From Coccinella septempunctata (taxonomy: Eukaryota; Arthropoda; Insecta; Coleoptera; Coccinellidae): a stretch of 64,000 bases of DNA. Every line of letters begins with the position of its first letter. Position 1 is the stretch's first letter. The position numbers and the translations under genes were made by a program. The notes beneath the pieces were generated by a model that was given only the letters and a program-made list of their open reading frames with translations, ran no database searches and was not told where the DNA came from. The stretch is taken from assembly GCF_907165205.1 (NCBI RefSeq), contig NC_058192.1, positions 36,670,001 through 36,734,000 of the forward strand, given 5' to 3'. Positions 54,319-64,000 of the stretch are shown one piece after another.

Positions 54319-55357
54319 TAGAAGTCAATTTCTAAGAACCCATAGTTTTAAGCAAAATTGCTTCAGACGAAAGTTGCATAAAATTTTATTATCTACAACT
54401 TTTATAATGAATACAGAAACGATTAGAGGTAGTGGCAGGGAGATATTCGAAAAAAAATGCATTTTTATCATCTTCAAAGTGTAAGATTAAGAAATCCCCC
54501 CCGATTAAGGTCAGATTAATGGGTCAGCACGTTAACAACACCGAGAGTGTTCTCTGTATGAAAATCTGACACGCTCGAAAAAAAAAATTTTTTCAACTCT
54601 TCCCTACAGCCAGCCCCACCGCGCAAACTGTCAGATGAGCATGAATTCATTACCATGTAGGGCATAAACAGTATCTTAATCTGACCTGCTCGAGTATGTA
54701 CATCTGACGATTTTTTTTACATCTTGAGAAAGAAAAAAAGGTTCAATGAAGTATGCACTTTCCCCACCGCTGAAAGTGCATACTTCATCGAACCTTTTTT
54801 TCTTTCTGCCATCTTATCTTCAAAATCCACTAGGTCTCCACGACGCTTGAGTAAATCCCGATTTAGCATCGTCGGCTCCCCAACTAGTGGTGATTTAATG
54901 AAAAAAATTAGTGAGTGTGCTATTGAATGAGTGAGTTGATTGCCATTATGGGTATTAAATTTTTTTTTTCAGAAAATTTCATGGTCAATAAATTTCATGG
55001 TTATGAAAATTTGTGACAAAAAAGGAGTTTACTCATGTGTGTATGAAGAAGTCTTATAATGAATAATAATAATAATGAATGAATTAGAATTGAATTTCAG
55101 TGCATCTCGATGCCTAGCTTCTATATTCATGACGCATCGAATATTTCTATCGCACAAGAAGAAATCTCTCAAACTATAGAATTAAGAAATATCGGCTGAG
55201 CTGAGTGGAAATCGATTAATGTACAAGGTTGGAGCTAAAACTGATTTATTGCACAAAATAAAAATATTTCCTTTAATGACATTTCATATTTTGAAACTGA
55301 AACAAATAAAGAGATCAATTCTGGACAGAAATCCTGAAAACTTGTCAGTAATATCGA
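54319..55357. other. Non-coding stretch with a strong hairpin
   Basis: No gene seen. It contains poly-A/T runs, the hairpin at 54727-54807, and two similar TCTGAC-containing segments around 54565 and 54680. The right end is the 3' flank of the Crypton-like gene. Confidence 0.5.
54727..54807. repeat. Hairpin, 36-bp arms, 9-nt loop
   Basis: Left arm 54727-54762 and right arm 54772-54807 are reverse complements with one mismatch (position 54745 against 54789). The loop is CCCACCGCT. The total of 81 nt is the size of a small RNA precursor, but this is also compatible with a recent local inverted duplication. Confidence 0.85.
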
Positions 55358-58104
55358 TCACTTCCTTTTATACTGATTCTGAACGAACACCTTAATTTTC
55401 AGCCAGTTTCTATTTTTTAATATTTCCTTATTTTTTGAAATGAGGTCCTCACACTCCCCTCTCTTTGGAGGTCTCTCATTCCTAATGTGGTTCTTAAAGT
55501 ATTCAAGGACAACTTTTTTTTCAGCTGTGGTCCAAGGAATGAGAACTCTTTTTCCATCTTTTTTCTTTTTTTGTGGTTCCTCCTTCTCTGTAATTTCAGA
55601 TATATCTTCGACTGTGTCATCGTTTTCATTTTCCTCCGATAACTCTCTTGTTCTTTCCTCTATGTTATTTTCTGGTTCTACTAAATCTTCTTCTAAATTC
55701 AGGTCAATATCATCTAATGACTTGCCTTTGAATTGGCCAGCTTCACCTTTTTCCATTAGAATAAGAAGCTTTGATATTCTTGCCGTTTGATACACGTCAT
55801 CAGGGAGTCTATACGATGACCGATGAATTCCTAATGTATGACCCATAAATGAAGCTAGTTGTTCCATATCATTTTCATTCATGTTGAACAACTGTGTCAA
55901 TGTGGCCAAATGCTTTCTTAATCTGGTACATGTTAAGGCATCAGGATTTTTGGCCTTACTCAGAATTGCATACTTTCTCAGTACCTTGTAACCAATAATA
56001 GGTGTATCAGTGAATGGATTGCCGAAAAGATGGTCATTGGAACTTTTGAAAAATTTATCCCTATATGATAAAATTATATCGAAATGCTCTTGAACATCCA
56101 GACTTATGAGGACTGGTACACCCCTACCTCTCTTTCCTCTCATGACAATTCTCTTAAATTTGTTCATCAGTAATTTTTCGCTTTCTGATATTGCTTCAGA
56201 AAACTCTTCATAATGTTGACTGTTATTATTTTGCATAGCAGTTCTAAAAGTTTCTAAAGAAAGTCGTTGAAGTTCTCCAGGTCTTCGTCTATTCAATAAA
56301 ACTAATCTACAGTAAATTGTTTCCAACAAATTGAGGTATGATTTCGCATCCTTATTTGTATTCAAATTCAAAATTGCTTCTTCGGCCTTTTTGAGCAGAC
56401 AATTTTTCAAAAGTTTTAAGTCTCCAGCCAGTGGTACTAAACTAACCTTGTTCCACTTTTGAATGTTCAAATCGTTTGCAGCTTGGCTTGAGACGTCAAA
56501 TTTCCAATTGCCTTCAATTAGTTGAATTAATGTTCTCAGATCGGATTCGAAGTTAGCCGTTTGTACTGAAGGAAATGACTTTTTTATTGTAAGTACCAAT
56601 GCTATATTGCAGCACTGTTTCAGTGTGGTGCCCATATTTAGTGCAAGAGTGGGAGATGCAAAACGTTGGCTGTTTTTATCATACCTCGAGATATTCTCAG
56701 TGGCTTGTACTAGGACATCATAGTTTTCCGGTTTGAGTGCACTCAAAAGATCTTTGATAGATGTTTTAATTTTTCTCATTTCAATGAGCAGTCGAGCTAT
56801 TTCTCTCATCTTTCTCGATGTGACTAGAGCGAAATGTTTCTCCCTATGTATTTTAAGGTATCTTGCTCCAAACGCACAAATGAGAGGATCTTTCTTTGCC
56901 GTGAGTGATACCTCATCAGCTCGCATACGTGGGAAAACTTCATTTCTCAATTTTGTGTCCACCTTTATATGACGAAGTAGATAGTTTTGTGCCATCGATT
57001 TGCAATTCTTTTGGGAACTGCCTTGAGTTGGATTTTTATGACAAGTTTTCTTATGTCTCCACAAATTCCGCGAAGAATAAAAGCCCAAGCAGTATTCACA
57101 TGGCAAATAATTGGTGTTCATATCACCTTTTCTCATAGGTTTTGTTTTTTGCGAGCTGATCAGGTAATGACCTTTTTTTCTGAGAGACACCAATATTTCC
57201 TTCCTCTTTTTACTTCCTGGTGGCACAGCAAGAAGTGCTTGAACTTCATGTTCACTTTTGTGGTTTCTTTCTAAATGGCGCGGAAAGTTTTGGACAATTG
57301 ATTCGCAAAATGCACAAAAGACGCTTTTTTTAGAAATCACAACATCGTCTGGATTATGTGATGTAGATATTTCATGACCTATTTCGCTTTCTTGATTGGC
57401 AAAACTGGGCGATATTTTTTCTGCATTCTCCACACTCTGATGATGAGAAGATCTTGCTTCTTTAGCTTCAGAATTCATTCCTAAGCACTCTTCTGTATCG
57501 GAATTCTCAGAAGACGGCGGTGTGCAAATAAGACGAGGAGAACCACTGGAGATCTCCTAGAAAATTTTTCGTTAAAATAATTTCAAGACCTAAAAAACAC
57601 TTAACACTTACCGAGGAAATGTCACTTTCAGGGCAGTATGAAGCATCTTTATCTTCATTATCGACTGGAGATTCTATATTCTCGACCTGGAATACGAAAA
57701 CTTTGTAATACTTACTCGTTCATTATCGAACACTATCGATAATGAAGAATGAATTGTATTAAAGATTTAAAACACTTGTCTTTCGACAAATTAAAGAAAA
57801 CTCACTGGATCTGAGTTGTTATTCAAATCTCGATTAGCATCTATCTTCTGCGGAGAATCTTCAGATGATGATACAGTATCGTTTTGTATATCATACGGAT
57901 CTGTTGCTTGTGGACTGGGTGTTGTGTTGCAGAACCAACGTTTTGTGCGTTTTCTCCTGCCATTGGAAGAACATATTTCATACTGAAAAAAAAAAAGATC
58001 CGAAATGTGTGAATTCCACAAACCATTCGTATTGGCATTTCATTGAATTTTCTCTGGAGAATACTTACGTATTGCGGAGGAAACCTGAAGGGTTCTTGGG
58101 CCAT
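55358..58104 (-). CDS. Zinc-finger, tyrosine-recombinase-like protein (Crypton type), four coding exons
   Basis: Exons 58105-58069 (ATG at 58104), 57982-57806, 57686-57612 and 57556-55358 have GTAAGT, GTGAGT and GTAAGT donors and AG acceptors, and all keep phase 0, giving 828 residues. The start exon has its own acceptor (TTTTTGCAG), so a non-coding exon lies upstream. Domains: C2H2-like fingers at about 177-195 (CAFC...RHLERNH) and 249-270 (CEYC...HKKTCH). A recombinase-like core has RRRPGELQRLS near 520, RLRKHLAT near 642, MGHTLGIHRSSYR near 668-679 (candidate catalytic His669 and Tyr678). An acidic linker and a Myb/SANT-like C-terminus (WTTAEKKVVLEYF) follow from about 766. The usual HxxR His is Thr. 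It could be a Crypton gene or a domesticated copy. Confidence 0.75.
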
Positions 58105-60301
58105 GCTGCAAAAAAAAAATGTTTTCATGCCATTCAGAAGATGTTCGCTGAAAATCTGTAATTGATCACTTTTGCAAATGTGATTTCCTTATGGTTCACC
58201 TTTTCTACCTTTATGTCAAGTTGAGAAATTCTAATGAAAATGGTGGTTCTATCTGACAAAAGTTTTAAATCTTATCTAATTTTAAGTTTCGAATTACCGG
58301 AAGAGTATCTAAATTCGCCATATTTTTTTAGAAATGAGATACTTGAGAACACAATTCAATATTTTCTTCTTAACTATCTTATAATACTGTTTGAAAATAT
58401 TGGATATTTCAAGCAAAGGGACCATCAATCTTATCCAGAGAACCGCATGTTATTCATTCCTGAAAATTTTGGATGGTAATTAATGACGGGAATCTTTCCA
58501 ATCATTTTCAATTATTTTTATCTAGATGGTGCTCCCGGTTATACTGGAGCTTGAACCACATTTTTTTTTTCATTCCATTTGCGTATTCTGTACAAAATAT
58601 CAAATACTATTTATTTAAACTCACTCATACGATAATCTCAAGATTCTCGTAATATCAGTTCATTTATCCCAAATTTGATCTGATCGTCTCAAGTGGTTAG
58701 AACTTCATGGGCCCCAGCGTGGAAAATTGTACTCTTTTACACTCTTAATTCATTTTTTTAAATTAGTCAGAACACAAAAAAAGTTCAATGAATGATGGAT
58801 GAAACAGTGGAAAACTAAATTAGGAAGTGAACTGAATGAAACCGTCCTCGAGCGAAAGAGTAGTTCTGCGGTACTGATGAAGGCAAATAATCCAGAAACC
58901 GGCCGTCCTGCTACTCTTTAGATCGATGAGAGCACGTTCCATTCAGTTCACTCCTTAATTCAGATTTACACTAGACCATTCATCATTTATTTGTTAGAAT
59001 ATTTTTCGGAGAAGTGACATTTGATCACGAAAAAAATTATTTTTTTCAACAGCAATACCTCGTTTTTTATAGACCATTAGATAGTACGAAAGATATTTCA
59101 GCTGAATAGATGAATTATTACGATCCACAAAATTTCAGGAGAAAATCTCATTCGGTTCTCAAGATACGTCTAATGGACACTTCACGTGAAACACCCTGTG
59201 TACCTACAATACACTTTCGTTTCCTCAGAAATTCGTACTTCTCATTCAATTTTCCCGAATTTTAACTTATTTTTGTGATGAATCAGCAGGAAAAATCACT
59301 ATTCTTAATTAATAAATTACATATATAAGTTTCCTAGCCAGAGTCTATTTTACAACCTTATTTTTCGTACAAACAATCTCATTACTAATAAATCACAACA
59401 ATCTCGAAGAGATAGAATTTTCGTACTGGAGATTCACCCAAAGGTACGCTGACTATATTTTTTTGACAATTTTTGTTGTTGTAATACTCTATCTTGGAAG
59501 AAAATATGTATACATTCTCAAGATTTATACGTGACCACCTCCTTCAACTCTAATATGAAGTCTAAGAAAAGAGTTAGTCAATATCCCAACCTTAAAAATA
59601 CCGTTAATTTGTGAAAGGGATGAAATTTCGAGAGAAGATTATGATACAATCAATCGGCTTTCCAAAACTTAATCAGTGATATCATTCACATGGCTTGAAC
59701 TCCCCCGAATCAACCACTGCTACATAAATAAAACGGCCGAATTGGATGAATTAATAGAAATCTTCCTCAAATAATTTTCGTGATCGGAGATATCGATATC
59801 AATTTATTTAAACGGCAAAAGATACTTACCTTCAAAGTCGTAATATTTTTCGTACCACAACACGTGATGATTCACTACTGACAACACTACTGACTGACTG
59901 ACTACTGGTGAGACGAATCGAATAATAAAAACCGCCAATTTAATGACCATTAATTCCGGCAACACTGTAGGAGGAGTGATCCACTGTGAAATTAAAGGGA
60001 AATTATACATCGGAAGAACTATCCACCGCATTTTGGATGTTCTATATACAGCGGAAGACTCAAGGATCGTAAAATGGATAAAAATATATACACATGGAGG
60101 AGCCAAAGTGAATATTTTCGAGGGAAGACCTAAACATAGTAAAATGCGAAGAAAATTTTTTTTTTCTTGATCAGTATCAGAGCGGATTCACATTCGAACC
60201 TCGCCAAATAACCAATATACGCAGAGAAATCTGATATATATTCATGGGTTCTGGTAGAGGACCTATTGCTGGATCTTATGGTGAGGACCTATAGCTGCCG
60301 G

Positions 60302-60306
<5 letters not shown>
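58105..60306. other. Non-coding stretch upstream of the Crypton-like gene
   Basis: No coding gene supported. It should contain the promoter and 5' non-coding exon of the gene at 55358-58104. It includes the fold-back with hammerhead-like core at 58800-58985, and a decayed mariner-type end (ACACCCTGTGTA) at about 59191-59202. Two copies of GAGGACCTAT (60256-60265 and 60282-60291) lie just left of an (AT)n tract. Confidence 0.5.
58815..58962 (+). other. Fold-back unit with hammerhead-like core
   Basis: Outer arms around AGTGAACTGAATG (about 58828-58840) and CATTCAGTTCACT (about 58932-58944) are inverted. Inside are CTGATGA (58874-58880), GAAAC (58895-58899) and GTC (58905-58907) in hammerhead order. 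The flanks AAAGAGTAG (58855-58863) and CTACTCTTT (58911-58919) pair perfectly as an outer stem I. Stem II is weak (GG/CC only), so it is probably a decayed ribozyme. Confidence 0.45.

Positions 60307-60350
<44 letters not shown>
60307..60350. repeat. (TA)n tract left of PLE copy 3
   Basis: About 44 bases of TA dinucleotide, bordering the left inverted end of the small PLE. Confidence 0.9.
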
Positions 60351-60352
<2 letters not shown>

Positions 60353-60446
60353 TATGTACTATCAGAGTCTATACTATAAATAATACGAGTAATTTTAAGG
60401 GTTTAACGACTCTTTTGTGGAATGGAAATACTCTTTTTTTTTCTCA

Positions 60447-60484
60447 ACCAAGCTTTCGCAATTATTTTATTGCTTCTTCAGGGT
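60447..60484 (-). ncRNA. PLE hammerhead ribozyme motif (copy 3, left end)
   Basis: On the minus strand CTGAAGA (60481-60475), stem II GCAAT/ATTGC around an AAAATA loop, and GAAA (60457-60454). Confidence 0.7.
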
Positions 60485-60944
60485 TTCTACAATATAAAAT
60501 ACAAAGATCAATTTAATATAAAAACATTTCTCTTTTAAAATTACCGAAAGTGAGGTTAAACGTTTCACTGACTTCAACAACGCATAACATACTTCGACTA
60601 CAAGTAGTACAGACAGAACTTATTTTTCGTTTTTTCGTCATGTATATCTAGTTTTTATTCAGTCAATTTCAATTTATTTGTCCAAATTTCTTTTATAACT
60701 CTCACTCTATTACGTCGCATTTAACATTTGTAAATTTCAATGTCATGATCACAGAATACACAAACCACAATTTCTTGTCAAACAGTTCTTCTTCATCATC
60801 CAACGTCTGCTTTCCGGCTCCTGTTCAGTCTCATTTCCAGTAAATAGCTGTACATATTGCTCAAATTATTAGTGTCACTTTTTTTATTCATTGTATTTCC
60901 ATTTTTTCTTATTTTTATCATCTCATGTATTTTATATTGTAGAA

Positions 60945-60984
60945 ACCCTGAAAAAGCAATAAAATAATTGCGAAAGCTTGGTTG
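60945..60984 (+). ncRNA. PLE hammerhead motif (copy 3, right end), core mutated
   Basis: CTGAAAA at 60948-60954 in place of CTGAAGA (the conserved G is A), the same stem II, and GAAA at 60972-60975. Loss of this G should abolish cleavage. Confidence 0.65.
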
Positions 60985-61039
60985 AGAAAAAAGAGTATTT
61001 CCATTCCACAAAAGAGTCGTTAAACCCTTAAAATTACTC

Positions 61040-61043
<4 letters not shown>

Positions 61044-61066
<23 letters not shown>
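61044..61066. repeat. (TA)n tract at the R4/Dong-like 3' end
   Basis: TA dinucleotide followed by a T run (the poly(A) of the minus-strand LINE). It marks both the right end of PLE copy 3 and the insertion site of the LINE. Confidence 0.85.
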
Positions 61067-61074
<8 letters not shown>

Positions 61075-64000
61075 TTTTCTCCTTCACCGTCTAGCGGGTC
61101 GGTGCGTGAGACAACCGAGCTGACTTTTCAGCCAAAATTGTTCTCAGGAGCTGGTCAAGAATCTCCTGACTATCCGCGTGGTGCCTAGTATCACCTCCCG
61201 TTGAGCTTGACTAATCAAGCTAGTGTCCAGGTGCAGCCTCTTTGTGTTCTCCAGCATGTGAGCCTCTACCAAGCCGTTCACCGATATTATGAGCGGCACT
61301 ATCGACGTCTTTCTGAGGCCATAAATCTCCTTCAATTCGAAAGCTAGGTCGTGGTACTTACTCACCTTCTCCGTATAGGCCTTGGTGATATTGTCGTCAG
61401 CAGGGACCGTAACGTCCACTATCTGCACAGACTTCTCCCTTTTATCAAACAATACAATGTCGGGCCGATTGTGTGCTATAGACCTATCTGTGATTATGGC
61501 TGTGTCCCAGTAGAGCTTGTAGTTGTCATTCTCTAGCACATCTCGTGGATGGTAAGTATAAAGGTTGCCTTTACTTTGCAGAAGACCTGTTTTTAACGCA
61601 ATTTCCCTATGGTAGACTCTGGCCATGGCGTTGTGACGTTCCGTATAGTCTTTTGGTGCCAGTATAGAACACGAGGATGTGATGTGCTGAATTGTTTCCA
61701 GAGCCTTGGAGCACCTTCTGCAAAGGTCGGATGGTATGTTGCGGCCAGTAATTCTCTTGATATAGGCTCTGGTTGGCACTACCTGGTCTTGGATTGCAAC
61801 AAGCCTTCCCTCGGTTTCAGGGTGAAGGTATCCTGCTTTCAGGTAAGTTATCGACTCATTTTTTATAATATTATCCGATTTCAAATTTTCAGGGTATCTG
61901 CCATGTAGTGCCTTGCTGTGCCACTCTGCCGTGAGCTGTTCGAGTGACTGTTCCTTGAGGTTAACCGAGGGTTTTGCCAGCTGCAGGGCCGAGTACTCAT
62001 CTGCTTGGCAAACGGACTTAAAGAACGGTAAGTTTCTCGATCTGAAGTAGTCTCTCATCTGTGATACCATCCTGTTGTGTGTTATAAGGATGTTCTGAAG
62101 TCCTCTGCCACCTTCATGTCTGCTGATGTACAATCTATTCACAGAGGCATGGGGGTGATGGATTCCATACCTAGTGAGAAGTTTTCTTGTTTGGATGTCT
62201 ATTGCTTCAAGTTCGGTTGCTGTCCAGCGTACTACTCCGAATGAGTAGGAAATACAGGGTAGGACCCAAGTATTAATAGCTGTGAACAGAGCCTTAGAGT
62301 TGAGTTTAGCTTTCAGAAGACACCTCAGCCTGCTAAAGTACTTGGTCTTGAAATCATCTTTCACTTCAGGCTTTCTTATGTCGAGGGCTTGTTTGATGCC
62401 GAGATATTTGTACGTTTCCTGTTGACCTAGACATGATATGCTTGACTCGTCCCATAATTTGATGTCCTGACCCTCGGTAACTCTGCCCCTTTTTACATTC
62501 AGGACCGCGCACTTGTCAAGTCCCATCTCCATGCCGATCGTCTGGCTGAAGGATGACACTATTTCCAGTAACCTTCTCATCTCTTCTCGATTGGCTGCGA
62601 AGAGTTTAAGATCATCCATATATAGTTGGTGGTTTATTTTCACGTTTCTGATCTTGTTGATGATATATCCGTATTTTGTTTTATTGAGAAGTTTACTAAG
62701 GAGGTTCAGAGCCAGGCAAAACCAGAGCGGGCTCAAAGTATCCCCCTGGAAAATTCCACATTTGATGGCTATCTCATTAGACATGCTGCTGTTGCCCCCG
62801 TTTTCGACTAATAATGTAGTACGCCAGGTGCTCATAAGATGTTCTAGCAGATTGATCACCTTCTCTGATACTCCGTACAACCTCAGTACCTTCAGTAGCC
62901 AAGAGTGTGGCACCGAGTCAAACGCCTTCTTATAATCGACCCAGGCTACGGATATATTGCGGAGTTTACCTTTTGCTTGGCCTGTAATGATTTGGTCGAC
63001 TACAAGGAGTTCTTTGCATCCTTTTGCGTCCCTACAGCAGCCGTTTTGTTCGCGTGCTAATATGTTTTCCTTCTTCACGTGTTTCCATATGTATGTTGTG
63101 ATGGTGCCAGTTAGTATTTTATATATGGTGGGTAGGCATGTAATTGGTCGAAAATTTTTTGGGTCTGATGTTGTGTTTCCCTTTGGTAGCATAACAGTGG
63201 TGCCCAGTGTGAAGAAGCGAGGGATAACAGCTGGGTTGGACAATGCTTTCTGAAACAGAGTGGCAAGGATTTGATAGGTGCTCGGGAAGTGCTTCCACCA
63301 ATAATTCTGGACCTTGTCGGGTCCCGGTGCTGCCCAGTTATTTGTTTTTTTCAGCACTTGCTCAATATCCAGTTTGGTAATCTTCACTTCTTCCATGTTG
63401 TAACTGGAGCTTTCGGCCTCTGCCTCCCTGATCCAACGCGCCGCATCGTCGTGTTGTTTGTTCTTACCCCATATTGCCTGCCAATATGTATACATGTCCT
63501 CTGTTTTAGGAGGTTCGTTGTTGCTGTGGTTGCTGTTTTCTAGGTTCCTGAAGAATTGTTTTTGATTTCTGTAGTACAACTGATTATTCTGGTACCTAAT
63601 TGTTCTCTCCGTGTAGCGTTTTATACGATTACCTAAAGCCTTTATTTTTTGTTTCAGGCTATCATTCAGGGTTTCGAGTTTCAACCGGAAATCAGCTGCC
63701 CTAAGATCTATCCGGGCCTCAGATGCAATCCAGTGGACCCTTTTATGGACTTTATTGGAAACTACCTCGGTGTTCAGGTAAGTATGTAGTAATCCGATAT
63801 TTTTCCTAATCTTTATTATTTTTCGTTCCAGGCGGGCTTTCCATGGAGGCTGCTCTCTCTTTGGTCTTCTATGTGGCTGCGTTATCGTTATACACTTCCC
63901 CATCTCCTCACACACCGTGACTGCTCCCGTGTATACCAGATCTACCACATCTCTCAGTGTTGTTGTGCTTGAGATGTTATACTTTATAATTTCATCTACC
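61067..64000 (-). mobile_element. R4/Dong-like LINE, running off the right edge
   Basis: The 3' end is a poly(A) (T run 61067-61079 as read) joined to (TA)n. The coding frame is open from the stop at 61144 to the window edge. The 5' end and N-terminal part lie outside. Confidence 0.8.
61144..64000 (-). CDS. R4/Dong-like ORF: reverse transcriptase and restriction-like endonuclease (5' partial)
   Basis: Open frame of over 950 codons without a stop, continuing past the edge, so no start is assigned. N-terminal basic coiled region, then polymerase: NNWAAPGPDKV, NFRPITCLPTIYK, VDYKKAFDSVPHSW, KCGIFQGDTLSPLWF, the catalytic QLYMDDLKLFA. C-terminus: knuckle CRRCSKALETIQHITSSC (CX2C-X7-H-X4-C) and PD-(D/E)XK-like endonuclease HNRPDIVLF then QIVDVTVP. 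This order with a single ORF and no APE domain defines RLE-type LINEs; the YMDD box favours R4/Dong. The intact frame suggests recent activity. Related truncated copies are at 14515-15170 and 48381-49978. Confidence 0.85.
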   Translation of the reverse strand, partial: VDEIIKYNISSTTTLRDVVDLVYTGAVTVCEEMGKCITITQPHRRPKREQPPWKARLERKIIKIRKNIGLLHTYLNTEVVSNKVHKRVHWIASEARIDLRAADFRLKLETLNDSLKQKIKALGNRIKRYTERTIRYQNNQLYYRNQKQFFRNLENSNHSNNEPPKTEDMYTYWQAIWGKNKQHDDAARWIREAEAESSSYNMEEVKITKLDIEQVLKKTNNWAAPGPDKVQNYWWKHFPSTYQILATLFQKALSNPAVIPRFFTLGTTVMLPKGNTTSDPKNFRPITCLPTIYKILTGTITTYIWKHVKKENILAREQNGCCRDAKGCKELLVVDQIITGQAKGKLRNISVAWVDYKKAFDSVPHSWLLKVLRLYGVSEKVINLLEHLMSTWRTTLLVENGGNSSMSNEIAIKCGIFQGDTLSPLWFCLALNLLSKLLNKTKYGYIINKIRNVKINHQLYMDDLKLFAANREEMRRLLEIVSSFSQTIGMEMGLDKCAVLNVKRGRVTEGQDIKLWDESSISCLGQQETYKYLGIKQALDIRKPEVKDDFKTKYFSRLRCLLKAKLNSKALFTAINTWVLPCISYSFGVVRWTATELEAIDIQTRKLLTRYGIHHPHASVNRLYISRHEGGRGLQNILITHNRMVSQMRDYFRSRNLPFFKSVCQADEYSALQLAKPSVNLKEQSLEQLTAEWHSKALHGRYPENLKSDNIIKNESITYLKAGYLHPETEGRLVAIQDQVVPTRAYIKRITGRNIPSDLCRRCSKALETIQHITSSCSILAPKDYTERHNAMARVYHREIALKTGLLQSKGNLYTYHPRDVLENDNYKLYWDTAIITDRSIAHNRPDIVLFDKREKSVQIVDVTVPADDNITKAYTEKVSKYHDLAFELKEIYGLRKTSIVPLIISVNGLVEAHMLENTKRLHLDTSLISQAQREVILGTTRIVRRFLTSS

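Larger units (their letters stand above)
60351..61043 (-). mobile_element. Penelope-like element (copy 3), internally shortened, inverted ends
   Basis: Left (about 60384-60500) and right (about 60930-61045) ends are inverted repeats of about 115 bp, each with a hammerhead motif. The interior keeps only PLE C-terminal codons on the minus strand (KSDTNNLSNMYSYLL, about 60840-60890). (TA)n tracts flank both sides. It has the same mirror architecture as copy 1 in miniature. Confidence 0.7.

Noticed and set aside
59160..59215. ACACCCTGTGTA resembling a mariner end
   Set aside because: No partner end or transposase nearby; listed only as a relic in the gap entry.
59943..60170. 75-codon plus-strand frame
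   Set aside because: No motif or context; overlaps an equally plausible minus-strand frame.

Overview
The window looks like arthropod, most likely insect, nuclear DNA. It is AT-rich, and almost all of it is selfish DNA of families common in insect genomes: a Maverick/Polinton (adintovirus-like) element, BEL/Pao LTR retrotransposons, Penelope-like elements (PLEs), several LINE clades (Jockey, CR1, I/Nimb-like, LOA-like, R4/Dong-like), Tc1/mariner and piggyBac-type DNA elements, and long (AT)n tracts. No rRNA, CRISPR array or bacterial operon is visible. No species can be named from the sequence alone.

Layout. 1-11.7 kb: right-hand part of a Maverick. DNA polymerase B (C-terminal part, frameshifted) enters from the left on the + strand. 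A minus-strand block follows, read from 8.0 to 1.8 kb: PLA2-domain minor capsid protein, adenain-like protease, penton-like protein, major capsid protein, then small unknown genes including a broken hemopexin-like one. ATPase, a conserved polinton protein, a fibre-like coiled-coil protein and a chromodomain integrase are on the + strand. 11.7-12.6 kb holds no gene. 12.6-15.2 kb: a Jockey fragment and an R4/Dong-like fragment meet at a 98-bp (AT)n tract. 15.2-16.45 kb: a PLE fragment with a piggyBac-type MITE in its 3' region. 16.5-30.1 kb: a second PLE with an inverted head-to-head copy. It is split by a CR1-like LINE, which is itself split by an I/Nimb-like LINE, and the PLE is also split by a 952-bp DNA transposon. 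30.2-38.7 kb: a minus-strand BEL/Pao pseudogene split by another LINE. 39.6-48.4 kb: a plus-strand BEL gag split by a LOA-like LINE and a further LINE. 48.4-50.0 kb: three tandem R4/Dong-like 3' ends joined at TAA repeats. 50.0-51.6 kb: a LINE fragment ending at (AT)n. 52.2-54.3 kb: a dead Tc1/mariner element with long terminal repeats. 55.4-58.1 kb: a four-exon gene encoding a zinc-finger, tyrosine-recombinase-like protein (Crypton type). It is one of the few intact coding units outside the Maverick. 60.3-61.05 kb: a shrunken PLE with inverted hammerhead-bearing ends. 61.07-64 kb: an R4/Dong-like LINE with a long open frame, entering from the right edge.

How it fits together. The Maverick genes form a self-contained virion and replication set, but PolB is frameshifted, the PLA2 motif lacks its histidine and the hemopexin-like gene is frameshifted, so this copy is probably a fossil or partly decayed. 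The rest of the window is a layered insertion record. Target-site duplications, split reading frames and hammerhead motifs at the PLE ends allow the order of insertion to be worked out in several places. Coordinates of element ends are by eye. Family assignments rest on protein motifs, not on database searches.
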